In this document: piece after piece, positions 48,988 to 60,900 of the stretch
Position numbering within the stretch: position 1 is the first letter of the stretch
How the letters are laid out: every line of letters starts with the position of its first letter
Assembly: GCA_030159075.1 (NCBI GenBank)
Contig: BROG01000028.1
Span: forward strand, 969,501-1,033,500
Direction: 5' to 3'
DNA from: Atrina japonica
Taxonomy: Eukaryota > Mollusca > Bivalvia > Pterioida > Pinnidae
Length of the DNA: 64,000 bases
Notes under the pieces: generated by a model
The model's input: the letters and a program-made list of their open reading frames with translations, nothing else
Database searches by the model: none
What the model was told of the DNA's origin: nothing
Made by a program: the position numbers and the translations under genes

Positions 48988-51900
48988 TGTAGATTGTAAC
49001 ATACTTGAAGCAGGTGTCAACAATCATGGAAATATCCACATGACCTTCAGGACAAATTGTAGTGATCTTTATTTATCCAAATGCAAAAATTACTTCTGAA
49101 AATCAAGTATAGCATTTAAAGATATTATTTTGTGTTTAAACAAGAATAATCTTTATTGAATTAATTTTTGTCTTCAACAATTTCATTTGTCCTGTTGGAC
49201 AGTGAGAAGGAACATTTACTTGTCCAACTGCAAAATGGACTTGTTCTGAACAAACCAGATTGTTGAGCCCTGCTGTACATAAAAATAATGTTTCTAACAA
49301 CCATTTCTCTAAGTTTCAAATAATTAAGACTTGTTCATTGCCAAAGGTGTTACAGGGATCTTTATTGCATTGCATGTACTATGTATTAAAATCAAATTTA
49401 TATGGGCAACATATCTCTCTTCTAATGGCAGTTATAACAGTTTTGAGATATCTGCAATTATTTCTAAATGTGTCATTGATATCTTTACAGAAATATATAT
49501 ACGTACGCCATAAGAGATTTTGTACCAGGTTTGATTGGTTGCGGGCAAACTAAGGGAGGTAACCCATGAATATTTGATGTAATGGTGTGACAAAACAATT
49601 TTAAAGTATATATTTGAAATAATGAATAAAAGGTAAAGTTTATAGTTCGTTTTGGGTCATAGTTTCGCGGTGAAGCTGAACAGGTTACAAGACGGTCTTA
49701 GACTAAGATTATTCATGTTCTACTGCAGATTAATGTAGTTTCATAAAAGACTGATACAGTGTTACAGGTATACAGTGTTACAATATCTGTTGAACAATTT
49801 CATTATGTGCATAGTTCTATTGTATATCCTGAAATCAAAGATGTGTGTTGGTGTTGGGGCATCAGTGTTAAAAGCTGATGTGAGTGTGGCCAATTTCTAT
49901 AAGAATATTAAACTTACATGTACATGCTTTGGTAGATTTCCTACCAGTCCAGGGCCTGAAGTCACAAAATTTATAATTTATGCAATACACAAGCTCAACT
50001 AACTTTTCAGGATTTAACAATAAAAATGCACATAATTTATACTGCAACGAGACATTTATATGTATGTATATGTATATATATATATATATATATGGCATAA
50101 TATTAATAGCATTGCTTATTTGAAGAAAATTTCAGAAATATAAAAAAATATATATTTGAGTACATACTTAAATGTTGAGTACAAAACTCAGGTATTTTAT
50201 AATTTTAACAACATCTTAAATTTGACCCAGTGTTTTGATGAAAAATCAGAATTGATAAAAATGTGTTTCCTAGTCACATCCAAAAGATTTACAAATAACT
50301 GTTTAGTCAAAAAAGTAAAATAAAGGATGAGTCTGAGTAAATTTAATGACTTCAGGCCTCAACAATCACACCTGTCCAGTAACTGTCTGTTTTCCAGTCT
50401 GACCAGTGAAAATTATTTAGCAGTTGCTAAAATTGCCAGTCACAAAAATTCCTTTCCTAAAAATATTGATTTGAAAGAGGAAACTACCTAAAATGAAAGC
50501 TTTCTATAATTTTTGTTGACTTTTAACATAATACATTCCCTAGTTGGGCAATTGACTATATCATTTTGGCAGGTAGATATATACAGGTAGCTTAAGCTGC
50601 AGGACAAGTGAAAACTTTCTACAGTCTGAAAAATGACCCTGATGCATTCATTTTTCATTCAGAATCTAGATATAGGAGTAAGATCCATATAAATCAAAAT
50701 TCTCTTGAGTTTTACCATTCCCTGTATGCCCCCACCACTATCATGTAGGCCTACACACATCTTTGATGGATGGGAAGCAAGCATTGTGAGTTGGACCAGC
50801 ACATTATTTTATAACAAGCTGTCCGAGTTCAAACACAACACATTTTTTTACATTTGGTACAAAGGAATCACATTGACCATGTGTAGCATTAATGGTATTG
50901 TGCTGAAGATAAAATATATATAAAGACAGATTTCACTTATTCCAAATGGGGCACATAATTCATGAACCTTATCATGTTGGATTTCTTTGTATAAAACATA
51001 AATACCAAAATGTTTGCAGCTGTAAATTCATGTGATGCCCCTGACTGGTAAAATCCAGTATGAGTTCATCAAATGCATGTATTATATTGGTCTTCTTGAC
51101 TGTTCACAGCCACTAAATGAATCAGTCAGTCCTGTGGACTGTCCCACCGACTGTGATTCCATCAATCTGTTAATTCTCTTGACTCTTGACTTGTCCACTG
51201 TAAGTCCATCAATTGGTACTTCTGACTGGTCACACCCACTTAGGACATAGTCAGTTGGTATTGGCAATTTTACATCCATCGTTGGATAATTTAATCTGAA
51301 ATAGGGGTATATGTCTAGAGTATCCAAAGTACAGCAAATAGTTGCTGTCTGTGTACCTGTATTTCATATTGACACTTAATATGCATTAATAACACAAAAA
51401 ATGACTCCCCCTCCAAAAAAAAACCCCAAAAAACAAAACATTAAACTTGCCATTAACTATAAGGTATTCTTTGGGGCAGTTATAAACAGCAAGTCACTCA
51501 AGTCTTTATACATTGTAACTGATTCTCCCACATTGAACAGGCGTATCTATGGTTTTTCCCAGTCAGAATTTCTCTGCCCACACCCTAGGATATAGATAAT
51601 GTGCATATGCTAAACCAGAAATTACTGTATACCTGGAGATTTCCGCTCTTAAACAACAGAAACATATTCTTCCCATTTTAAATTTGCCCTAATTCACCAC
51701 AGTCACACAGAATGTGACTGTCCATGCTTCAATTATTTAGCTTGAAAGTTTTGCCTTTATGCGCTCATCCCAGGGCAAAAATGGTGGAAATTAAATGGTA
51801 GTGAAAATTTCCAGTTATGCAGTAATTTTATTACGCCATTCATATGCAAAATGTAAACTGGATCACTAGCAGGTTGGAGAAAAATAATTATACCGCAGGG

Positions 51901-54900
51901 CAAAATTCTTCAAACTTGAGTTGAGAATTTTGTCTTAACCCCCATAAGGGGGAGACAGATTCTATTAACATTTTTTTAAGCTGGTGTAGAGAGATCATTC
52001 ACTTAATACCCAATAGATGTACAGGGATTTTCCACCCAATTGTAGGGGCCAGAATAAGGCCCCATTCCCAATTTGTAGTAAAAATTTTCCCTATTGAAGT
52101 GAAATGACAATGGGTTTGGAGATATTTTTAGACAGTTTTGTATATTTTTAGATTTCCAGATTTCAATGAAATATTGATAATATTCCCAATTCTAAAGGCC
52201 AAGGCCCCATTTCCAAAGAGTGTGGAAAATCCCTGATGTATAATGTGTCTTGGTAGTGTTGGAAATTCGCTAACAAGTTGGCACACTGCAGCAGAAACAG
52301 TATACCAACAAGTCACTCATTGAGGATATGAATAGGAAAATGGGCCAAGAATCTTAAAACTTAAGAATTTCCTGAGGCCTCAGACTAATCTCAGTTTTAG
52401 CTTTTCCTAACTGAGTTGACTAAGTTGAGAATATTCTTGAAATTGTGTAGATTCTTAATTTTTATGCTTTCAAGCCGAGATGAACAAGTTCTGGTGAAAT
52501 ATGAGGGTCGGGTAATGCCTAATTGTTGTTTTTTTTAGACTTCTATCTTCAGAGGCAGGACGTTTGACACGCTATGCAGATTTGAACCAGCAAATATGGA
52601 GATGGAAAGAAAAATGAAGAGATGACAAGAATGAAGAGAAGTGAAAAGAAAGAAATGACGAGATGCTGGAGAGATGAAGATGACACATAACTGATATACT
52701 GACATATACATAATCTGTAACTGCACTTTCTGATACTGTTCTAATTTCCATCTAGCAGATACACACTCCCAAAAAATTTCATTCAAATCTTCTCTCTAAA
52801 TAATGGCAATTTTTGAGAAATTTGTGGCAACCGAGTTTCTGTTCAAAAGCATTTATATTAGAAAACTCAACAACCAGAAATGAAAATCATTTATTAATTC
52901 ATTATGACCCTATTTTATCTGTGGCTGGTAGAAGGATTTCATTTGTAGGTCACCTGAGCCAAAGACCCGGGGTAACCTATTGCTATTGTCTTCTGCTTGC
53001 CGTTGTGCATTGTTAATTTTTAGACATTTTCAATTTTCTCTCAAGAACCAATGGACTAATACCAACTAAGTATGTCAGTAACTATCCCCATGTGAAGTTT
53101 CATAAGTTTGCAAATGAAAAGGGGCTAATAATACCCATAGGGGATCCAAAAGGGACCAAAACTGGGTATGAATAAACTCGTGACAATAAAGGCCCATTGG
53201 GCCACTTTTTATTTCTTCTATATCACTTAAGTGATATTTTGCAGTTTTTCATTATAGAGAGGTTTTGCTATACCGTAGCACAATGTGAATCTGTCACTGG
53301 AAATTTTAACCATAATAGAATGTGCAGCTACAGATATAATCTTTGGATAATTCATATTTGGACAATTTTGCCAGAGGTGATCATGTTCACTAACATAAAG
53401 TGTGTGTATTTAGATATTTAGAAAATTTGAAATGGAGATGTGTGCTATTTGTGCTACCATTTCTACAGTCATTCTAGGGGCCTCCATAGACGAGTGGTCA
53501 GAGCATTGTGCTTTGCACCATGAAGTCTCTCATTTCTGCTCAGTGCAGGTTCAAGTCCAACTGGAGCCTAAGCTGATTGTTGTGAGAAGGTTTGTTGCAG
53601 AAGGCTGATGGTCTCTTCCTGGAAACATTGTAACTGGGTTCTCTTCTCCACCAATAAAAACTGGCCGCCACCATATAACTGAAAAACTGTTGAGAGTGGC
53701 ATAAAACACCATTCAAAATCAAAATCAAATCCATCATTCTATTGAATAAGAGCACAGTGCTTTAAGTGTGGATAACTCTTACCTGGAGTCCGTAGGGGTT
53801 TGAACATAGTTAATTGTGTTTTATGTGGGGACATTTGCTAGTCTGTTTGCAACTGGCCAATGATCAGAAACATGGTTAACAAGGCCTTCTTCTGCAAGAT
53901 TTCAAACTGGCTGCTAGCTGACTAATTATGGAATACTGTGTACCATTGAATTTTGCCCTTCCATGAAAGAGCGAAGTTGAAATGGAAGCAAAATTTTCGA
54001 GATATATAATTGAAGTTTTGACATACACACCATCAGTAAGACCTTTAATTATTTATGGCAAATCGAAGAGGGACAAAAATAACCAGAGGCAAAATAATAA
54101 GGTATACAGTATTGTCATTGTATGGTATTTAGCACCAGTAGAACAAACCAGCATGATTAACTCTTCACCCCTAAAGACACATTTGGACTGACCTTAAATC
54201 ATTGATTTATAGAAGAGTCCATTGTTTTTGTGGGGTTGATGAGTTAAAGCACTTAGTAATGCAGGATTTTGTTTCTTTAAATGGTGTTTTACATCGCACT
54301 CAATAATTTTCCAGTTATATGGTAGGAAAAGACATCCCTTTGCACCCCCACTCAAATATTATCTTAAACACAATATAAAATGTATAGAGCGTTAAAAAAT
54401 AAATATTTGATATTTTCTTGAAATGTTTTATGAAATATATCCTGAAATTGATTAATGGAAGTAAAAGTATTTTTTGCGTTATTTTGGGTAATATTTGAGT
54501 GGAAGGTGCAAAAGGAAGTCTTACCGATGGTGGTGGTCAGTTTTTAATTGTGGAGAAGAAATCTGGTTTACAGTGTACCCAGGAAGAGATCATCGGCCTT
54601 CTGCAAGTAAACTGACAAATTTCTCACAAAAACATCTAAGGTTCCAGTGATACTTGAACCTGCAGTAATGCAGGAAATGCCATTATAAAATTACAATTAT
54701 CATAAGTGCACATATAGTATAGAGAAGTTGGATCAATTAATTTCATTTTTTTAATTGTATCAATGCTTAAAATAGTGGCTGTTGTAAATTGTCCAGATAT
54801 GAAGGCTGTTTGGGGCACTCTATGAACCCAAGCAGTTGCTTCTTTCTATTCTGAACCATGTTGAAGGTGTCAATTTGATTCTGGATTCTTGAGATGTTAA

Positions 54901-57900
54901 ATGACCAATTGTGGTAGGTGTGTTAGATGGATGTTTTGTACTCTAGGTGAAGAGATACAGCAAAATGGGATTTTGAACCTCTTGTCTTTGGGCAATATGC
55001 AGAAGGTTGAAGAACTGAATTGGCATTTCATGTTTGTGAATTATATATAGAAGTATCATTAGGAAATTTCAAAGGAATTGTTATATGTTTGTACTTTGTA
55101 TAGATAGTATGATTTTTTGATGTAGGTTTGCTACAGTTGTTAGTTTTATGTGAACAATAAACTGGATTGTCAATATGGAGTGTGATGTGAGCGGTGAATT
55201 TGTACAGGGAGTTTGATGACAACAGTGAATTTTATGATGTCGACAGTGAATTTGTGTAGGAAGTATGATATAAGTAGTAGGTTTGCACAGGTGTGTTGAC
55301 AGATTTGAGGAAGTGAATTGAAACCAGTTGTGGTGTCATCAGTGACTTCCCATAGTAAGTGATGTCAGCAGGAAGTATGATGTCAATAGAAATTTTGAGC
55401 AGAAAGTATGATGTCAATAGAAACTTTGAACAAGAAGTATGATGTTAACAGACAGTTGAAGCAGGAAGTATAATGTCAGTAGAAACTTTGAACAGGAAGT
55501 ATGGTGGCATTGATTTGGCACATGTTGTAAGGTGTCTGAAGTAAATTGGTAGAAGTAGTGTGTTGTCACAAGTAGTTTTATTTCGACATTGAACTGGTTC
55601 GGGTGCTATGATGTCAAGTGAAATTGTACAGGTGGTATGATTTTAGCACTGTCAACAATAAATTGGTACTTGTGATGATAACATCAGTTACTGGTTGTAG
55701 TTGGTATGTCAGCAGAAATGGATGAAAACAGCAGTCGGTGAATACTTGGCAAAGATGATATATCAGTTTGATAAGATAGTAATTGTCAATTTGTTTGGAT
55801 TGGAAATGTCAACACTGAATGGTGACTAGTAATATGATGTCAGCAGTGAACTAGGTCTACCAAGGTAAATTGGCACATGTTTACAAATACAAGTCTGAAT
55901 AAATTCATATCGGGGTTGGGGGGGAGGGTTAATAAGCTATTTGTCATCAAAAAAATATTAGAACTTCAGTAATGCAGAGCACCTGTTTCACATGTACAAC
56001 CTATTTTTCTTACATTGACTATATTCTTTCGGTTTTGACTGAACCTGGATGTGCCGTTTTACCTTAGTAGACCTATACATGTGCTATGATGTCAATGAAG
56101 ATTGTGATGTCAAAGGTTCAATGATTTAGCTTTGGTGATATCTTTGTTTGATTAGATAGTGTATGTTGACACCAAATGATTGCCAGCATTGTGACATCAG
56201 CAATGAACTTTTACAAGTGCACATGCTTTGATGTCGGTGAAAATTGTGATGTCAAAAGTTGTTGGGTAGATTTGTTATTTCCGCAAACATAGACTGAAAT
56301 GGATTTCAAATAGTGTGATGTCAATAGAGTTTATTGGTGTAGACAGCCTTAGTTTTGGTGACAAATTGATGACTCGCCAAATATTGATAGTTCAATGCCA
56401 GACATGCTTTGATTCAGGTAGGATATTGTCGATGACAATGCAGTTTGTTTGATGTCAGAAGTGATGTTGTACAGAAGAGTATGATCAAGGATTTACATCG
56501 AGTGATATGTGTTGTCTCAACTTCTTTGTGTCCAGGCATATGGAGTGGCTATTAAAAAGTTGTAAATGGTATGAGTGAGAAACAAAATAATGAGTTGTTA
56601 ATTTTGGTTTTGGTCAGGTAAATATATTACTGCTCATGCTGCATACTGATAGGAATGGTTACCTTGAACTAACTACCAGGAAGCTTGATTTGTGACATAG
56701 TCATGCCTGAAAGTTTCCAGTAGAGGGAGTGACTGCTTTTTTTCTTTGAAAATGTGAAATATTTGGATTGTTGTGAGTTATGATAACATCTTTGATTAGG
56801 CAATAAAAATTGGCTTGATATATGTGACTAATGAAATGTGATGTCATCGATGATTGGTATAATAAGCATGGCATCTGTGATATTATGGTGATGTCATCTC
56901 TGACTAGGTAAAAAGGTGTGATGTCATCAGTGACTAGATACATTTAGCATTTTGTTGTGATATTTGTGATGTCATCTATAATTAGGTTGATATTGTGTGA
57001 TGTCATCTATGAGTAGCTTAATATAATGTGGTGTTATCTATGATTAGCTTGATATGGTGTGATGTCATCTGTCACAAGGTTGATATTGTGTGATGTCATC
57101 TATGAGTAGCTTAATATAATGTGGTGTTATCAATGATTAGGGTGATAGATATAGTGTGATGTCATCTGTGACAAGTTGATATAGTGTGATGTTATCTGTA
57201 ACAAAGTTGAACAATTTTGATGTCATGTATGATTAGCTTGATATAGTGTGGTGTTAACTATGATTAGGGTGATAAAGTGTGATGTCACCTTTAACAAGGT
57301 TGATATAGTCTGATGTTATCTGTGACTTGGGTACTGTGTTGTGATGTCATCTGTCACACGGGGTAAATCAGTATGATGTCTTTTGTTACTAGATAGATAT
57401 AGTGTGATGTCATCTGTCACTATGTTGATGTTGTGTGATGTCATATGTCACTAGGTTGATAAAGTGTGATGTCATCTGTAATTAGGTTGATTTAGTTTGA
57501 TGTTATCTGTTACAAGGTAGATATAGTGTGATGTCATCTGTGACAAGGTTGATATAGTGTGATGTCATCTGTGACAAGGTTGATATAGTGTGATGTCACC
57601 TGTTAGCAGGTTGATATAGTGTGATGTCATCTGTCTCTAGGTTGATATAATGTGATGTCATTTGTCAATGATTGATAAAGTTTGATGGCATTTGAGTAGG
57701 TTGATATTGTGTGATGTCATCTGTCTCTAGGTTGATTTAGTGTGATGTCATCTGTCAATAGGTTGATAAAGTGGGATGTTATCTGTTGCAAGGTTGATAT
57801 AGTGTGATATTATCTGTAATTAGGTTGATATAGTGTGATGTCATCTGTGACGAGGTTGATTTAATGTGATTTCATCTGTCAATAGGTTGATAAAGTGTGA

Positions 57901-60900
57901 TGTCATATGTAAGTAAGTTGATATAGTGTGATGTTATCTGTGACAAGGTTGATATAGTGTTTAGTCATCTGAGTAGGTTGGTAAAGTGTGATGGCATTTG
58001 AGTAGGTTGATATTGTGTGATGTCATCTGTCTTTAAGTTGATTTAGTTTGATGTCAACTGTCAATAGGTTGATAAAGTGTGATGTCATATGTAAGTAAGT
58101 TGATATAGTGTGAAGTTATCTGTGACAAGGTTGATATAGTGTTTAGTCATCTGAGTAGGTTGGTAAAGTGTGATGGCATTTGAGTAGGTTGATATTGTGT
58201 TAAGTCATCTGAGTAGGTTGATATTGTGTTAAGTCATCTGAGTAGGTTGATATAGTGTGATGTCATTTGTAATTAGGTTGATTTATTTTAATGTTATCTG
58301 TTACAAGGTAGATATGTGTAATATCATCTGTGACAAGGTTGATATAATGTGATGTCGCCTGTTAGCAGGTTGATATAGTGTGATGTCATCTGTCGTTAGG
58401 TTGATATAGTTTGATGTCATCTGTGAAGGATGATAGTGTGATGTCATCTGTCAATAGGTTGATATTGTGTGATGTCATCTGTGAAAAGGTTGATATAGTG
58501 TGATGTCATTTGTGATAAGGTTGATATAGTGTGATGTCATATGTCACTAGGTTGTTATATTGTGATGTCATCTGTCACTAGGTCGATAAAGTGTGATGGC
58601 ATTTGAGTAGGTTGATATTATGTGATGTCATCTGTCTTTTTTTATGTCATCTGTCAGAAGGTTGATATTGTGTGATGGCATTTGAGTAGGTTATTGTGAT
58701 GTCATCTGTCTCTAGGTTTATTTAGTGTGATGTCATCTGTCAGTAGGTTGATAAAGTGTGATGTCATATGTAAGTAAGTTGATATAGTGTGATACTATCT
58801 GTTTCAAGGTTGATATAGTGTGATATTATCTGTAATTAGGTTGATATAGTGTGATGTCATCTGTCACTAGGTTGATTTAGTGTGATGTCATCTGCGACAA
58901 GGTTTATATAATGTTATGTCTTTTGAGTAGGTTGATATAGTGTGATGTCATCTGTAAATAGGTTTATTTAGTGTGATGTCACCTGTCACTTGATTGATTT
59001 AGTATGGTGTTATTTGTCACTAGGTTGATATAATGTGATATCATCCGTAACTAGACAGATATAATGTGATGTCATTTATTACTTGGTTGATAGAGTGTGT
59101 TGTTGTCTGTCACTAGGTTGATTTAGTGTGATGTCATCTGTTACTAGACTTATATAATGTGATGTCACCTGTGACCTGTTGAAATAGTTTGACATCTGTG
59201 ACAAGCTCTATATAGTGTGATGTTATCTGTCATTAGTCTGATGTCATGTGTCAATAGATTGATATAGTGTGATTTCATATGTTACTCAGTTGATAAAATC
59301 ATGTAGTCTGTGACTAAGTAGATGTAGTGTGATATCTATTACTAGGTAAAATAGTGTGATGTCATCTGTGACAAGGTTGATATGTGATGTCATCTGTTCC
59401 TGGGTTTATATAATGTGATGTCATCTGTGACTAGGTTGATATAGTGTGATGTCATCTGTGACAAGGTTGATATGTGATGTCATCTGTTCCTGGGTTTATA
59501 TAATGTGATGTCATCTGTGACTAGGTTGATATAGTGTGATGTCATCTGTGACAAGGTTGATATGTGATGTCATCTGTTCCTGGGTTTATATAATGTGATG
59601 TCATCTGTGACTAGGTTGATATAGTGTGATGTCATCTGTCACTAGGTTAATTATGTGATATCTTCTGTTAGCAGGTTGATATAGTGTGATGTTATCTGTC
59701 ACTAGGTTGATATAGTGTGACATCATCTGTCACTAGGTAGATATAATGTGAAGTCATCTCTCTCTAGGTTGATATATTGTGATGTCATCTGTTACTAGGT
59801 TGATATAGTGTGATGTTATCTGAGTAGGTTAGGATGGTTTGATTAGGTATTTTGGTGACTTATTTTATCTAGATTATGTCGGCGTATATGATATCAGCTG
59901 GGACCATATTATGATGCCACATAATGATAGGATCAAGTGGTGATAAGTCATAAAAATGTGAGCTCAGGTTGGATCAAAGAACTGAGTTCTGTTGAAGTCA
60001 GCTGTTATTATTTAAATAGTCGATTTAAGTTAGCAGCAAATAGTTAGGAAAGTTGTGTGAGTCCGCTGCGAGTTTGTTAACAAAGAGACTTGTTTGGTTA
60101 AAAACTTGGAGCAAACAACATAGTGTGTGTAGTTTTTCAAAATCCTAGGTGTTATAAAAGGATGTTTTCCATAGACAGGTTAATCTCTGTGAATGATTGA
60201 ATGAAGGAGGATGTAACATTGGTCAAGTGATTAACACTAAGGTGATTTTATCTGTATATTAGGTGTGATCTGTCTACACATTAGGATATCTGTACAGATA
60301 TCATAGGAAAATTTGGATTTACATTGTATGATCTGGATGATATCTCCACATACATCAGATATATCAAATATATTAATCATCTGATTTACATTGCAGGATA
60401 TCTTCGCATATACCCTCGGAGATATCAAGTGAAGTTTTAATTATCTGATTTGTATTGCAGGATGTCTTCACATCTATCAAATATATTCACATATATCAAA
60501 GATAATAAGTATTTTAATTATTTGATTTACATTGCAGGATATCTTCACCTATATCAGAGATATCAAATGTTATATAATCTGATTTACATTGCATGATATC
60601 TTCACCTATATTAGAGATATCAAATATTATATAATTATTTATATTGCTAGATATCTTCAGCTATATCAGAGATATCAAATGTTACATCAGACATTTTGAA
60701 ATTTAAAAAATTACTGGTCAACTGGTTAACCGGACCAGTGAATAAAGGAATTTCACTGGTCAAAGACATCTTTTTACTGATCTGTATATATACAGAATTG
60801 AAATGAAATGGAAAATTACTGGTCATTTGGACCAGTTATCAGAAATATTTTACTGGACTTTTGTAAAATTTACCAGTCTTTCTGGTAAGACCGGTGAATT

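Noticed and set aside
51082..51327. Complementary open frames with Cys/Ser/Asp-rich peptides at 51032-51327
   Set aside because: Both strands are open and the DNA has loose internal repetition (CTTGACTG, GTCCA words). No splice sites or known motif support a gene.
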